The notes below the pieces were generated by a model. It ran no database searches and was not told where the DNA came from. It saw nothing but the letters and a program-made list of their open reading frames with translations. 64,000 nucleotides of DNA, taken from positions 62,001-126,000 of the forward strand of contig NZ_FUXJ01000006.1 in NCBI RefSeq assembly GCF_900167045.1, in the 5' to 3' direction. A program made the translations under genes and the position numbers. Origin of the DNA: Legionella maceachernii (GTDB lineage Bacteria; Pseudomonadota; Gammaproteobacteria; Legionellales; Legionellaceae). Each line of letters starts with the position of its first letter. Within the stretch, counting starts at the first letter, position 1. Below are positions 47,399-57,503 of this stretch, piece by piece.

Positions 47399-48127
47399 GT
47401 GAGAGAAACCCGTATTTTTCAGGCCGGTCCTTATCAACTTGGTCAAACTATAGAGCTATCACCCGAGGCTGGTCAACATGTGGGCGTTGTTTTGCGGATG
47501 CAGCCAGGTGATAAAATTACTTTATTCTGCGGTGATAATCGAGAATTCGAGGCTTCTTTGGTTGCTGCTCACAAGAAAAAAGTCAGTGTCAAAATCATTG
47601 CTGAACGAGAGATCAGTAGAGAATCACCGCGAATTATTCATTTGGCACAAGCGGTTTCAAAAGGTGAGCGAATGGAGTTTGTCATGCAAAAAGCAGTGGA
47701 ATTGGGGGTGGCAAGCATAACACCCCTGATTAGCGCACGTTCGGTTGTTAAATTAGATCAAACACGAATGGAAAAGAAGCTTAACACTTGGCAATCGATT
47801 GTTATCGCTGCTTGCGAGCAGTCCGGAAGGAATCAAGTTCCTCCGGTGCGGGTTGCTTTAACCCTGGGAGAGTATTTGCGTACTCACAAGGGGCAATTAA
47901 AGTTTGTGCTCGATCCCAAAGGAGCGAATACCTGGCGAGATTATCATTTTGCTCAAGCTGAACTTACTCTACTCATTGGCCCTGAGGGCGGTTTTAGTCA
48001 GGAGGAACTTAAGCAAATTTTCTCTGCAGATTTTAAACCCTTGTGCCTCGGACCTAGAGTATTGCGTACTGAGACGGCGGCAATTGCTGCGCTCAGTGTG
48101 TTGCAAGCTGTCTGTGGTGATCTATAA
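47399..48127 (+). CDS. rsmE: 16S rRNA (uracil-1498 N3)-methyltransferase RsmE
   Basis: RsmE methylates U1498 of 16S rRNA with S-adenosylmethionine. The 242-residue SPOUT protein has an N-terminal PUA-like domain and the C-terminal knot motifs LLIGPEGGFSQEEL and LGPRVLRTETAAIAAL. The start is GTG; no ATG is close. It is divergent from fumC. Confidence 0.96.
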   Translation: MRETRIFQAGPYQLGQTIELSPEAGQHVGVVLRMQPGDKITLFCGDNREFEASLVAAHKKKVSVKIIAEREISRESPRIIHLAQAVSKGERMEFVMQKAVELGVASITPLISARSVVKLDQTRMEKKLNTWQSIVIAACEQSGRNQVPPVRVALTLGEYLRTHKGQLKFVLDPKGANTWRDYHFAQAELTLLIGPEGGFSQEELKQIFSADFKPLCLGPRVLRTETAAIAALSVLQAVCGDL

Positions 48128-48168
48128 TGTTCAAGGTCTCCTTAACTTAATTAATCGAGGTTTTACTC

Positions 48169-48495
48169 ATGAGTGCGAATATAAAGACAATAACTGACTC
48201 TAGTTTTGAGCAGGAAGTATTGAATTCAGGCAAGCCGGTGTTGGTTGATTTTTGGGCTGAATGGTGTGGTCCATGTCGTGCATTAACGCCTATTTTGGAA
48301 GAAGTAGCTGCTAACCATAGTGACAATGTCGTCTTTGCAAAAATTAACATCGACGAAAACCCACAAACACCTTCTAAATATGGTGTCATGAGTATCCCTA
48401 CCCTTATTCTGTTTAAGAACGGTCAAGTAGAAGCGATCAAAATGGGCCTACTTTCTAAATCCCAATTAAGTGCCTTTGTTGAAAGCAATGTATAA
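48169..48495 (+). CDS. trxA: Thioredoxin
   Basis: Cytoplasmic disulfide reductase of 108 residues with the active site WCGPC (Cys33, Cys36), preceded by VLVDFWAE, and the cis-Pro loop SIPTLILF. GAGG lies eight bases before the ATG. It sits 41 bp after rsmE and upstream of rho, the classic trxA-rho order. Confidence 0.98.
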   Translation: MSANIKTITDSSFEQEVLNSGKPVLVDFWAEWCGPCRALTPILEEVAANHSDNVVFAKINIDENPQTPSKYGVMSIPTLILFKNGQVEAIKMGLLSKSQLSAFVESNV

Positions 48496-48517
48496 AAATG
48501 TATAAATTGTATTCGGT

Positions 48518-48560
48518 TTTTTCTCTTTTCAGCTTATAATAAGAGCTGAAGAGAGAAAAA
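48518..48560. repeat. 17-bp hairpin between trxA and rho
   Basis: 48518-48534 pairs with 48544-48560 over 17 positions (one G-U) around a 9-base loop. T residues are at the 5' side and A residues at the 3' side, so it lacks the downstream T run of an intrinsic terminator on either strand. It may be an mRNA end or attenuator structure. The rest of the 335-bp gap to rho (48561-48830) shows no gene and only weak hairpins (GGACAG at 48745 with CTGTCC downstream); it is probably the long rho leader, a place of autoregulation in E. coli. Confidence 0.6.
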
Positions 48561-48830
48561 TTAGTGGATCTCTTGAAAAAGCTGTGTTAGGCTGTTGTCT
48601 CAAATGTGTAGTCACTTTCTCAATTTGCCATTTCAAATTGCCCAATTCGCTGTACAACTGGGATTTTATCAAACTCACTCGTTGATGACAGTTGTCCTGA
48701 TAGGTAATAAGGCTGGAAAATTTTGAGAGGCCGATCTACTACGTGGACAGTGGCTTTCTAACCTGTCCTTCCAATAGTTAATTATCCCGGAAAATTTCAT
48801 TTCGTTTAACCAACACATCAAGTGAGAAGT

Positions 48831-50093
48831 ATGAATCTTAGTGAACTTAAGCAATTGCCCATTGCCGAACTCGTCAATATCGCACAAGAAATGGGGGCTG
48901 AAAATACTGCCCGTATGCGCAAGCAAGATATTCTTTTTGCTATCCTCAAAGCTCATTCACACAAGGGTGAAGATATTCTTGGTGGGGGTGTTTTGGAGGT
49001 ATTGACCGACGGTTTCGGTTTCTTGCGTTCTGAAGACGGATCTTATCAAGCAGGTCCTGATGATATTTACGTTTCGCCAAGTCAAATTCGACGTTTTGGT
49101 TTGCGTACAGGCGATACCATCACCGGTAAAATTCGTCCCCCAAAAGACAATGAGCGTTATTTCGCTTTATTAAAGGTTGATCAAATTAACTTTGATTCAC
49201 CGGAAAGCGCAAAGCGCAAGATTTTATTTGAAAACCTTACTCCTTTATTTGCAACCGAACGTCTAGTCATGGAACAAGGGAATGGCAGTACAGAGGACTT
49301 AACTGCTCGAGTTGTCGATTTGTGCGCACCTTTCGGCCGAGGTCAACGTGGTCTTATTGTTTCTCCACCGAAAGCGGGTAAAACCTTGATGTTACAAAAC
49401 ATTGCTCATTCCATTGAGAAAAATTACCCCGAGTGTTACCTGATTGTTTTATTGATTGACGAGCGTCCTGAAGAAGTGACTGAAATGCAGCGCTCTGTCA
49501 AAGGTGAAGTCGTGGCAAGTACTTTTGATGAGCCTGCTAACCGCCATGTACAAGTTGCGGAAATGGTCATTGAAAAGGCGAAGCGGCTGGTTGAGCATAA
49601 GCGAGATGTGGTTGTCCTTCTGGATTCTATTACCCGGTTGGCACGCGCTTACAACACCGTGGTTCCCTCTTCTGGAAAAGTGCTGACAGGAGGGGTGGAT
49701 GCCAATGCCTTGCAAAGGCCTAAACGCCTTTATGGTGCTGCGCGTAATATCGAAGAAGGTGGCAGTTTAACCATTATTGCTACGGCCCTTGTGGATACTG
49801 GCTCTAAGATGGACGAGGTCATTTACGAAGAATTTAAGGGAACCGGTAACATGGAAATCCACTTAAGTCGTAGCATTTCTGAACGTCGAGTCTTCCCTGC
49901 GATTAATATCAATCGCTCAGGTACTCGCCGAGAAGATCTTCTACTCAGCCCAGAAGAGTTGCACCGCACTTGGATTCTTCGCAAAATTCTACAGTCTATG
50001 GATGAATGCGATGCTATTGAGTTCTTACTCGAGCGTATGAAGAATCATAAGACGAATGCCGAGTTTTTTGAGGCAATGAAGCGGCAGGAATAA
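48831..50093 (+). CDS. rho: Transcription termination factor Rho
   Basis: Hexameric RNA-dependent ATPase that ends transcription. Starting at the ATG at 48831 ([15 protein letters not shown]) reproduces the E. coli N-terminus and gives 420 residues (E. coli 419); a GTG nine bases earlier is in frame but unnecessary. It contains the RNA-binding GFGFLRS cold-shock-like domain, Walker A PPKAGKT and Walker [10 protein letters not shown], with [11 protein letters not shown] as the secondary RNA-site loop. Very close to E. coli throughout. Confidence 0.98.
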   Translation: MNLSELKQLPIAELVNIAQEMGAENTARMRKQDILFAILKAHSHKGEDILGGGVLEVLTDGFGFLRSEDGSYQAGPDDIYVSPSQIRRFGLRTGDTITGKIRPPKDNERYFALLKVDQINFDSPESAKRKILFENLTPLFATERLVMEQGNGSTEDLTARVVDLCAPFGRGQRGLIVSPPKAGKTLMLQNIAHSIEKNYPECYLIVLLIDERPEEVTEMQRSVKGEVVASTFDEPANRHVQVAEMVIEKAKRLVEHKRDVVVLLDSITRLARAYNTVVPSSGKVLTGGVDANALQRPKRLYGAARNIEEGGSLTIIATALVDTGSKMDEVIYEEFKGTGNMEIHLSRSISERRVFPAININRSGTRREDLLLSPEELHRTWILRKILQSMDECDAIEFLLERMKNHKTNAEFFEAMKRQE

Positions 50094-50180
50094 GGAAATT
50101 TATTCGTAATTATCGAAAGATAAATGCTGAACCATTAATCAGCGTAATGTTTCTGCACGGACAAAAAAGATTCTCTTATT

Positions 50181-50293
50181 CCTACGTCCTGCGTTTGTCT
50201 GTGGAACGTAGGAAGTGCGAGAGTTTAGCCATTTACCTGAATCGCAGGACAGTATTGGTGAGAGATGCCCTGATAGTTTTCAGTGCTGTCCTG
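50181..50293. repeat. Two hairpins in the rho-ubiD gap
   Basis: CCTACGT (50181-50187) pairs with ACGTAGG (50206-50212), and CAGGACAG (50245-50252) pairs with CTGTCCTG (50286-50293). They occupy the 235-bp space after rho, with no gene seen. The first could end rho transcription; neither has a strong T run. Confidence 0.5.
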
Positions 50294-50328
50294 TGCAGAG
50301 AGCGTAACTATTTTTCTTAGATCTATTC

Positions 50329-51798
50329 ATGAAATATGCTGACTTACGTGATTTTATCATTCAATTAGAAGCGCGAGGATTATTAAAGCGCATTACTTAC
50401 CCGGTTTCTCCTCATCTCGAAATGACAGCAGTGAGTGACAGGGTATTGCGTGCAGGCGGTCCTGCTTTACTTTTTACTCATCCTCAATCTGCTTCTATGC
50501 CTGTACTGACCAATTTATTCGGTACCGTTGAGCGCGTAGCACTGGGCATGGGTGAAGAAACTATCCAGGCACTCCGTGAAGTGGGTAAATTGCTTGCGGC
50601 GCTAAAAGAACCCGAACCGCCAAAAGGGTTTAAAGATGCTTTTTCAAAATTGCCTTTACTTAAGCAAGCACTGAATATGGCTCCCAAATATGTGAACGAT
50701 GCCGCTTGCCAAAAATACGTTTGGGAAAAGGAAGAGGTTGATTTAACTCGCTTACCTGTCCAAACCTGTTGGCCAGGGGATGCAGCCCCTCTTATCACCT
50801 GGGGTTTGGTAACGACTAAGGGCCCGCATCAATCGCGGGAAAATATGGGAATATATCGACAACAGCTGCTCAGCAAAAACAAGCTCATCATGCGTTGGCT
50901 ATCCCATCGCGGTGGGGCTTTGGATTACCAAGCTTGGCAACAAGAATACCCAGGAGAGCGCTTTCCACTTGCGGTGACTTTAGGGGCGGATCCAGCCACA
51001 CTGCTAGCCGCAGTAACTCCTGTTCCAGATACACTCTCTGAGTATGCGTTTGCGGGTCTATTGCGTGGACAACGAACGCTGTTGACACGATGCTTGGGCA
51101 GCGATCTGCATGTCCCAGCAAGTGCCGAAATTATTTTAGAAGGGTATATTGCCCCAGGGGAGGAAGCCCCAGAAGGCCCTTTTGGTGACCACACAGGTTA
51201 TTATAACGAAGTGCAAACTTTTCCAGTCTTCACGGTTGAGCGACTTACTCATCGCGAGCAACCTATTTATCACAGCACTTACACTGGGCGTCCACCTGAT
51301 GAACCCGCTATTTTGGGGGTGGCGCTTAATGAGGTATTTATCCCTTTACTGCAAAAGCAATTTCCAGAAATTATTGATTTTTATTTACCACCAGAGGGAT
51401 GCTCTTACCGTTTAGCAGTAGTAACCATTAAAAAGCAATACCCGGGTCACGCAAAGCGGATTATGATGGCCGTTTGGTCTTTCTTAAGGCAATTCATGTA
51501 CACAAAATTTGTTATCGTCTGCGATGAAGATGTGGATGCGCGCAATTGGCAAGATGTGATTTGGGCCATAACCACGCGCATGGATCCACTGCGAGATACC
51601 GTATTGATTGACAATACACCGATTGATTATCTTGATTTTGCTTCGCCTGTTTCAGGACTTGGTTCAAAAATGGGGATGGATGCTACCTCAAAATGGCCAG
51701 GTGAAACTCAAAGGGAATGGGGAAAAGCAATTACCATGGATGAAGAAATCTTGCAAAGAATCAATCAGTATTGGTCCCAACTTGGGTTAGATGCATGA
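50329..51798 (+). CDS. ubiD: 4-hydroxy-3-polyprenylbenzoate decarboxylase UbiD
   Basis: Decarboxylates polyprenyl-hydroxybenzoate in ubiquinone synthesis, using the prenylated flavin made by UbiX. It has 489 residues (E. coli 497). Conserved features include [12 protein letters not shown] at the N-terminus, the [10 protein letters not shown] segment with metal and flavin ligands, and [11 protein letters not shown] with the catalytic acid. The stop overlaps the start of the flavin reductase gene, the same ubiD-fre order as in enterobacteria. Confidence 0.97.
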   Translation: MKYADLRDFIIQLEARGLLKRITYPVSPHLEMTAVSDRVLRAGGPALLFTHPQSASMPVLTNLFGTVERVALGMGEETIQALREVGKLLAALKEPEPPKGFKDAFSKLPLLKQALNMAPKYVNDAACQKYVWEKEEVDLTRLPVQTCWPGDAAPLITWGLVTTKGPHQSRENMGIYRQQLLSKNKLIMRWLSHRGGALDYQAWQQEYPGERFPLAVTLGADPATLLAAVTPVPDTLSEYAFAGLLRGQRTLLTRCLGSDLHVPASAEIILEGYIAPGEEAPEGPFGDHTGYYNEVQTFPVFTVERLTHREQPIYHSTYTGRPPDEPAILGVALNEVFIPLLQKQFPEIIDFYLPPEGCSYRLAVVTIKKQYPGHAKRIMMAVWSFLRQFMYTKFVIVCDEDVDARNWQDVIWAITTRMDPLRDTVLIDNTPIDYLDFASPVSGLGSKMGMDATSKWPGETQREWGKAITMDEEILQRINQYWSQLGLDA

Positions 51799-52499
51799 AG
51801 ATACAAAAAGTTCGAGCCCAAGTAGAGAGCGTTGTTCCGCTCACTGATAGTATTCTGCAGCTCATCCTTACACCCGAACGCTTTATTGACTATCAGGCCG
51901 GACAATACCTGGAAATTCTTTCAGCAGGTGAAGCGTTAAGCTATTCAATAGCAAATGCCCCTTTGGGTTCGCATAAGTATGAATTGCACATTCGTCATAG
52001 CCCAGATAATGTGTACAATCAGCAATTGCTTGCTGAAATTAAACAATCAGGTGTCGTTACCATTCACTTGCCATTTGGTGATTGCTATCTCAATAAATTA
52101 GATGCGAACAAACCGATTTTATTTATTGCCGGAGGTACTGGATTTGCACCGATCAAGGCAATGATAGAGCAGTTATTAGCAACAAGTGATAAGCGTTTTT
52201 TTGAACTCTTTTGGGGGGCACGATCCCAAAGTGATTTATACATGAACGAGACAGTAAGTCGTTGGCAATCGCATGTTGCGCAGTTCCGTTATTTTTCTCT
52301 TTTGTCGAATAGTTCAAAAGACACTTTAGCCTCCATCGTGCTTGAGCAACATCATTTGGATCTGAAAAAATGGCAATTTGTCATTGGCGGCCCTTTCGAT
52401 ATGGTTTACGCCACAAGAGATGCTTTAATTGCCCAAGGGGTATCGCCAAAACAATTATTTTCAGATGCATTTAGTTTTGAAAAAAAGGAGATTAAATGA
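51795..52499 (+). CDS. fre: NAD(P)H-flavin reductase, Fre-like
   Basis: Reduces free flavins with NAD(P)H for partners such as iron reduction or flavin-dependent enzymes. From the ATG overlapping the ubiD stop it has 234 residues (E. coli Fre 233). The FAD-binding barrel carries LSYSIANAP where E. coli has RPFSMAS, and the NAD domain has [17 protein letters not shown]. An earlier in-frame start lies inside ubiD and is not used. Translationally coupled to ubiD. Confidence 0.92.
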   Translation: MKIQKVRAQVESVVPLTDSILQLILTPERFIDYQAGQYLEILSAGEALSYSIANAPLGSHKYELHIRHSPDNVYNQQLLAEIKQSGVVTIHLPFGDCYLNKLDANKPILFIAGGTGFAPIKAMIEQLLATSDKRFFELFWGARSQSDLYMNETVSRWQSHVAQFRYFSLLSNSSKDTLASIVLEQHHLDLKKWQFVIGGPFDMVYATRDALIAQGVSPKQLFSDAFSFEKKEIK

Positions 52500-52693
52500 T
52501 GGAAACGTTGTACCAAATACTCGGACTTATTGCTGCAGGCCTTATTGTTTGGCTATTGTATCGTTCTATAAAAGGTAGACCGGATCAATTCAGTCGTGAG
52601 AACCTGAGTAAAAGTTTCACAACCATGGGATTTTTAGGGCTTATCTTAATTGGTTTTATCGCATTTTTAGTGTTTATGCTACGTCATTCCTGA
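52496..52693 (+). CDS. Small two-helix membrane protein
   Basis: A 65-residue protein with hydrophobic helices at about 5-23 and 43-61 and a basic loop (RSIKGRPDQFSREN). AAGGAG lies just upstream and the ATG overlaps the flavin reductase stop, so it is the third gene of the ubiD-fre unit. Function unknown; being last in a unit with quinone and flavin enzymes hints at a membrane redox accessory, which is inference only. Confidence 0.78.
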   Translation: MMETLYQILGLIAAGLIVWLLYRSIKGRPDQFSRENLSKSFTTMGFLGLILIGFIAFLVFMLRHS

Positions 52694-52705
52694 TTAAATT
52701 TAGAT

Positions 52706-53020
52706 TTAATGGCGACGTGTGATAGCCTGATATTTACCTTGGTGTTCATTAAGGTATTGCCTAATTTGCGGATTATCAATTCCAAGTCGACTGGGATCAG
52801 TTTTTAGAAAACACTCCTCGACATAAGTCATTTGATTGCTGCCATCCACCAGTAAACGATACCAGGGATTGCGAGTGGCAAATTCATGTTTATGTGCTTG
52901 GGGGTTATAGCGGCCTGATGCTTGAAAAAGAGGGTCGACATCGATGATAACGGCGCGATACCCTAAATTAATATGAATAACGCAATCGCCGACATTAAAC
53001 TTTGCCATTTTTTTCATCAT
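52706..53020 (-). CDS. hspQ: Heat shock protein HspQ (YccV-like)
   Basis: HspQ is a small heat-induced factor that in E. coli promotes degradation of denatured DnaA and enhances the Lon protease. The core motif is AKFNVGDCVIHINLGYRAVIIDVDP, then NPWYRLLVDG and QMTYVEECFL, matching the YccV hemimethylated-DNA-binding fold. The start at 53020 is chosen because GGAG lies just before the Met-Met pair; a start 21 bases earlier would include that site. About 104 residues (E. coli 105). Convergent with the small membrane protein gene. Confidence 0.9.
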   Translation of the reverse strand: MMKKMAKFNVGDCVIHINLGYRAVIIDVDPLFQASGRYNPQAHKHEFATRNPWYRLLVDGSNQMTYVEECFLKTDPSRLGIDNPQIRQYLNEHQGKYQAITRRH

Positions 53021-53438
53021 GGTCTCCTGGTTAACCCCCATTTTAATATCGGTAAATTTTGAAAAAGCTTGAATTTAACGAAGAATAATGATTTTGTGGC
53101 AGGTCGTGTAAAGGTCACTGGAATTGAAATTTATTTGACTACTATCGTGCTGTACGGCTAAAGAGATGGTCACATTTTATGGTCGTCTCTCAGTCACAAA
53201 GAGCATAGCATAGCCTTTTCGACTGGATAATATTCGTTTAGATGAATTGTATGGGTTAGATTTCTACTTCAAAACCAAAAATTTATGTTCCGGAATCCAG
53301 AGTACAATCCATTGGAATGTATTGAATCCCGCGCATAAAGCGCGGGAAGGAGCAAAGAGAAGATTGATGTTCAAAAATGAGATGCGTTTGCCCTAAGCAC
53401 CTCATCCTCAGTCTAACGGATACCGCGGGCAGATTCTG
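53021..53438. other. 418-bp intergenic region with one strong hairpin
   Basis: No gene seen. TCCCGCGC (53327-53334) and GCGCGGGA (53340-53347) form a perfect 8-bp stem with an ATAAA loop. A similar but weaker TCCCG/CGGGA pair occurs at about 55533-55553 upstream of the membrane protein gene, so these may be copies of a dispersed small repeat. Confidence 0.55.
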
Positions 53439-55469
53439 TTAACCTTGGGGCTTACGTGTGAGATAGCGCATTGTATGCCAAGAGTTCTCTGCTACCGTAT
53501 CGTAAAGTTTATCCACTTTCTTTATATCAAAAGGAATGTACATAGGACTGCTAAATCCTATTCCTAGGAAGATACAATCGAATTTTCCTTCTTCGACCAG
53601 GGATATCAGGTTGTTTCGATCCGATTCCAGAATAATTTCGGCAAGGCCCGGGCCTTTAAGTGGAGAGCCTAGCCCTGTTTCCAAATGGTAGATACCTTGT
53701 CTTTGCGCAAGAATCAAGCACTCGCGCTTTGAATGGGCATGCTTTTTAATAAAAGCAAGTTCATCAGGAATGGAGACACAATTACTGGTATTCCGTGAGC
53801 TGTATTGATGAAACAGATCGCGTGTCATTCGGGGTATTTGGGCAGCAAACTTAACACTACAGATTAGTAAGAAACTAACGGCAACAACAGGCAAGGCAAT
53901 TTGAGCGAATGGTAAGCGACGCTCTTGGACCCCTTTAAGAACAGAGTCTGCAGTAATCGTGATGACTAAAATAGCAGGCCAACACACATTAACTAAATTA
54001 TTTACATGCGACCGACCTTCGTAATAAACAAAAATGCCTACACCAAGTAAACACAGATATAAAATGATCTCTGCACGAATGCTTTCTTCTGCGCGCTTGA
54101 ACCAGAGAGTTAATGTCAGAATTATCCCTAGCAAATAGATAGCCAAAACGGACATCCACGGATGAATTTGACGGGGTAGAGGTAACATCGCAAATCCCAT
54201 GGTGTAGAAAAGCTTCTGGTAAGCAAATTGCCATTCCAAATTCAAGGGTTGTTGTGCTTTATACCACATCATGCCCAATAAAAAACCAATGACTGCTATT
54301 GCAATAATGACGTGTAATCCAATAGTCCCTAAGTATTGTTTAACGTAACCTGTGCGGTTTGCATTGCTTTTGAGGCATAAGACACAAAGTTGGGCGATAA
54401 GAAACGCAGGGAAAGCTAAAAATATAAATAAGCCTGTATCCGTATTCCAAAATATCCCAATAGCACTGACTAAAGAAACGAGGGCAGCTCGTAGGTATGT
54501 TTTGTTACGGCAGAAATAATAAAAAGCAAGAACAGATAATGCCGGCCAAAAAAAACGAATAGGCCAATACTGAAAATAACGGTCGTGCCATCCAGTAAAA
54601 TGAATAATACTATCAAAAGTCACCAAAAGAAGGCTGAGGCCACCTAGAGTTAATAAGGTTGGGTTTTTAACCAACTTGGATAATACATAGAATAACCCCA
54701 TCAGTGAAATAATCTGTAGAACAGCAAAGAATAAGGTTACATTTAAAAGACCTGCACCGACAAACTTAAAAATGGGTGCAATGAGTTCCGGATACAACCC
54801 ATATTGAGTGGGTAAGTCTGCTAATAAGGTTTTTCCTGCCAATACTTGGCTTAAGCCATACAAAGCTGCATCCGCATGGACAACCCATTCACCAGAATTG
54901 GTTACCGAATTAATGTTGGTTACTCGCCACGAAAATAATTGAATCAACATAGCAACACTGAAGATGATCCAAGTGGCGATTTTTACTCTTGAAGAGGATT
55001 CCACCGGTGGTTGATTACGGATTCTAAGGCACCAAAGTACTGACAATCCAAGACTGACAAGTAATATAGTTGACTGCTTTTGCATAAAAAATTTCTTATT
55101 GAAGATAATCAGTTGCAAAAAATCAGAGTCGAGTAAAGGATAAAATAAAAGAAATGCAATCAATAAGGGAATGACATAGGAAAAAAGGTGCTGATTAATG
55201 ACTTTATCAAAATACTCTTGATACTTAGCCAGGAATAAAGCAACTATCGGTAACAAGGTGACCAAAATAAGAAAAGTATTGCGCTCAACAGGCTCGGGGA
55301 TAACCGCAGGGCGAAAATCACTCATAAATAGGTCAATATTGACAGGCGTGTTTTGAGGGAAAAGGTTGAGCAGATGAACTAAGGCAAAAACAGCCAATAC
55401 GGCGATGCTTAAGGTGAGAATAAAAATGGCTTGTGTACGCAGAATGATCTGATGGTAATTTTTTTCCAC
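53439..55469 (-). CDS. Large polytopic membrane protein, possible lipid-linked glycosyltransferase
   Basis: A 676-residue protein with about 12-14 predicted membrane helices and a C-terminal soluble domain of about 110 residues (from RMTRDLFHQYSSRN). The first large loop (VVHADAALYGLSQVLAGKTLLADLPTQYGLYPELIAP) resembles acidic loops of GT-C type glycosyltransferases, which use polyprenyl-linked sugars. The start is GTG, with AGGAG upstream. It is the last gene of the minus-strand polysaccharide unit after manC, gmd and a family 2 glycosyltransferase, which supports a glycan role. Specificity unknown. Confidence 0.75.
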   Translation of the reverse strand: MEKNYHQIILRTQAIFILTLSIAVLAVFALVHLLNLFPQNTPVNIDLFMSDFRPAVIPEPVERNTFLILVTLLPIVALFLAKYQEYFDKVINQHLFSYVIPLLIAFLLFYPLLDSDFLQLIIFNKKFFMQKQSTILLVSLGLSVLWCLRIRNQPPVESSSRVKIATWIIFSVAMLIQLFSWRVTNINSVTNSGEWVVHADAALYGLSQVLAGKTLLADLPTQYGLYPELIAPIFKFVGAGLLNVTLFFAVLQIISLMGLFYVLSKLVKNPTLLTLGGLSLLLVTFDSIIHFTGWHDRYFQYWPIRFFWPALSVLAFYYFCRNKTYLRAALVSLVSAIGIFWNTDTGLFIFLAFPAFLIAQLCVLCLKSNANRTGYVKQYLGTIGLHVIIAIAVIGFLLGMMWYKAQQPLNLEWQFAYQKLFYTMGFAMLPLPRQIHPWMSVLAIYLLGIILTLTLWFKRAEESIRAEIILYLCLLGVGIFVYYEGRSHVNNLVNVCWPAILVITITADSVLKGVQERRLPFAQIALPVVAVSFLLICSVKFAAQIPRMTRDLFHQYSSRNTSNCVSIPDELAFIKKHAHSKRECLILAQRQGIYHLETGLGSPLKGPGLAEIILESDRNNLISLVEEGKFDCIFLGIGFSSPMYIPFDIKKVDKLYDTVAENSWHTMRYLTRKPQG

Positions 55470-55577
55470 TTCTACTCCTTTACAATCATTTTATAGTCTT
55501 TGTGTAATAGCTCACGCTCTCTTTATTTCTGGATCCCGTACTTGTCTGCGGGAGAAGAAGGAGCGATTACGTCTTTG

Positions 55578-56339
55578 TTATTTAATAATGGATTTAAACC
55601 ATACCTTATAAGGCTGCGCTAGCCACCATTTTAAAGGCACATGCCCATTGTGCTTTTTTATAATTTTAATTGCTTCTTGATAATGCAGATGTCGATTATT
55701 TTTTGTTTTTGTCTGAGCGTGTTCTCGATTCACTGCTACAAATTCATCCAATAGCTGTAAAGGGCCAAAGGTCTTAAATAATCGCCACCATAAGTCATAA
55801 TCCATCGCCATATGCAAGCTTTCATCCAATCCACCGACCGCCTCCCAAGCAGAGCGCCGGATGAGAGTAGCAGGTTGAGCAATGATACAGCGCAAGGCAA
55901 GCCGACGAGGACTAAAAGGCTCAACCCAGACTGCTTGAGAAGTCTTTTCTGTCTCAAGAAAATTCCAAGCTTTTCCATACACGGCGGGAGCAGAAGGATA
56001 AGCGTTCATCGTTTCTATAAGGCTTGCTAAACTTCCCGGAAGTAGCCAATCGTCGCTGTTTAACCAACAGACGAAATTGCCTTTACCTTTTGCAATCCCC
56101 TCATTAATTGCTGCCGATTGGCCGCGATCAGGATGGCTTCGCCAGCCTGCCAACCGATCTTCCCACTTGCGGATCACCTCAACAGAGTTATCGGTAGAGC
56201 CGCCGTCGAGAACGTAGACCTCGACAGGAATTTCTTGCATAAAAATGGAAGTGAGTGCCTTATCAAGAAAGCATCCTTGGTTGAAAGAAGGCACAGCAAT
56301 AGTAATCAGCGGCTGATCGGACGCGAGATTTTTATTCAT
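55578..56339 (-). CDS. Family 2 glycosyltransferase
   Basis: A GT-A fold sugar transferase of 253 residues: [18 protein letters not shown] at the N-terminus, [12 protein letters not shown], and the metal-binding [11 protein letters not shown]. The ATG at 56339 overlaps the end of gmd by eight bases; earlier in-frame ATGs lie within gmd. Likely transfers a sugar, perhaps fucose or another GDP-mannose-derived sugar, in surface glycan synthesis; donor and acceptor cannot be read from sequence. Confidence 0.92.
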   Translation of the reverse strand: MNKNLASDQPLITIAVPSFNQGCFLDKALTSIFMQEIPVEVYVLDGGSTDNSVEVIRKWEDRLAGWRSHPDRGQSAAINEGIAKGKGNFVCWLNSDDWLLPGSLASLIETMNAYPSAPAVYGKAWNFLETEKTSQAVWVEPFSPRRLALRCIIAQPATLIRRSAWEAVGGLDESLHMAMDYDLWWRLFKTFGPLQLLDEFVAVNREHAQTKTKNNRHLHYQEAIKIIKKHNGHVPLKWWLAQPYKVWFKSIIK

Positions 56340-57414
56340 GGTAGTCATAAGCCGCAAATCCATGACGTTTAATGAGCTCATCACGTTTTGCAGCGTTTAA
56401 ATCCCCTTGCATCATTTCTGTAACCAGCGATTTAAAACTGGTTTTCGGTACCCAGCCGAGCTTTTCTCTTGCTTTGGTGGCATCACCCAGTAAAGTGGCC
56501 ACTTCTGAGGGACGAAAATAACGAGGGTCTACACGAACGATCACTCTTCCTTGTTGATCCATCCCTACTTCATCCACGCCTTGACCTTTCCAAGTGATCT
56601 TGAGATCAATTTCTGCAGCAGCTGTCTCAAGGAATTCGCGTACACTGTATTGCTCGCCTGTGGCAATGACAAAGTCTTCTGGCTCCTCTTGCTGCAGCAT
56701 AAGCCATTGCATTTCGACATAATCGCGCGCATGGCCCCAATCCCGTAGCGCATCAAGATTGCCAAGATAGAGGCATTCTTGTAAACCAAGCTTAATTCTT
56801 GCCAAAGCACGCGTGATTTTTCGTGTGACGAACGTCTCTCCACGAAGCGGGCTTTCATGATTAAATAAGATACCGTTACAAGCATAAATCCCATAAGCTT
56901 CACGATAGTTAACTGTGATCCAATAGGCATATAACTTAGCGACTGCATAAGGGCTGCGAGGATAAAACGGAGTTGTCTCTTTTTGTGGGACTTCTCGTAC
57001 TAAGCCATAAAGTTCGGAGGTGGATGCTTGATAGAATCGTGTTTTTTTCTCAAGCCCAAGGAGCCTTATTGCTTCTAATATCCGTAGAGTACCAATACCG
57101 TCGGCATTGGCAGTGTATTCAGGCGTTTCGAAGCTGACTGCTACGTGACTCATGGCAGCCAAATTGTATATTTCATCAGGTTGAACTTCTTGAATAATGC
57201 GAATGAGATTAGTTGAATCAGTCAAATCGCCATGATGCAGGATAAAATTGCGATTAGCGGTGTGCGGATCTTGATATAAATGATCAATTCGATCGGTATT
57301 AAATAAAGAGGCGCGGCGTTTGATACCATGTACAATATAATTTTTTTCCAGCAACAATTCAGCAAGATAAGTGCCATCTTGTCCTGTAACGCCTAAAATT
57401 AACGCTTTTTTCAT
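56332..57414 (-). CDS. gmd: GDP-mannose 4,6-dehydratase
   Basis: Converts GDP-D-mannose to GDP-4-keto-6-deoxymannose, the first step to GDP-fucose, GDP-rhamnose or GDP-perosamine. It has 360 residues, with the NADP motif [17 protein letters not shown] at 8-24 and the catalytic Tyr-Lys in [12 protein letters not shown], then [24 protein letters not shown] is seven bases before the ATG. It is between manC and a glycosyltransferase. With the GDP-fucose synthase at the window end, the product is most likely GDP-L-fucose. Confidence 0.97.
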   Translation of the reverse strand: MKKALILGVTGQDGTYLAELLLEKNYIVHGIKRRASLFNTDRIDHLYQDPHTANRNFILHHGDLTDSTNLIRIIQEVQPDEIYNLAAMSHVAVSFETPEYTANADGIGTLRILEAIRLLGLEKKTRFYQASTSELYGLVREVPQKETTPFYPRSPYAVAKLYAYWITVNYREAYGIYACNGILFNHESPLRGETFVTRKITRALARIKLGLQECLYLGNLDALRDWGHARDYVEMQWLMLQQEEPEDFVIATGEQYSVREFLETAAAEIDLKITWKGQGVDEVGMDQQGRVIVRVDPRYFRPSEVATLLGDATKAREKLGWVPKTSFKSLVTEMMQGDLNAAKRDELIKRHGFAAYDYHE

Positions 57415-57503
57415 TTTTTTCCTTGTGAATCATTTCAAGTTTCGGGAATTATATACTTTTCTTTCGGAACTGTAGAATTTTCATCGCTATTTCCGAGTAT
57501 ATT

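Noticed and set aside
48518-48560. Intrinsic terminator of trxA
   Set aside because: The stem is strong, but no T run follows it on either strand.
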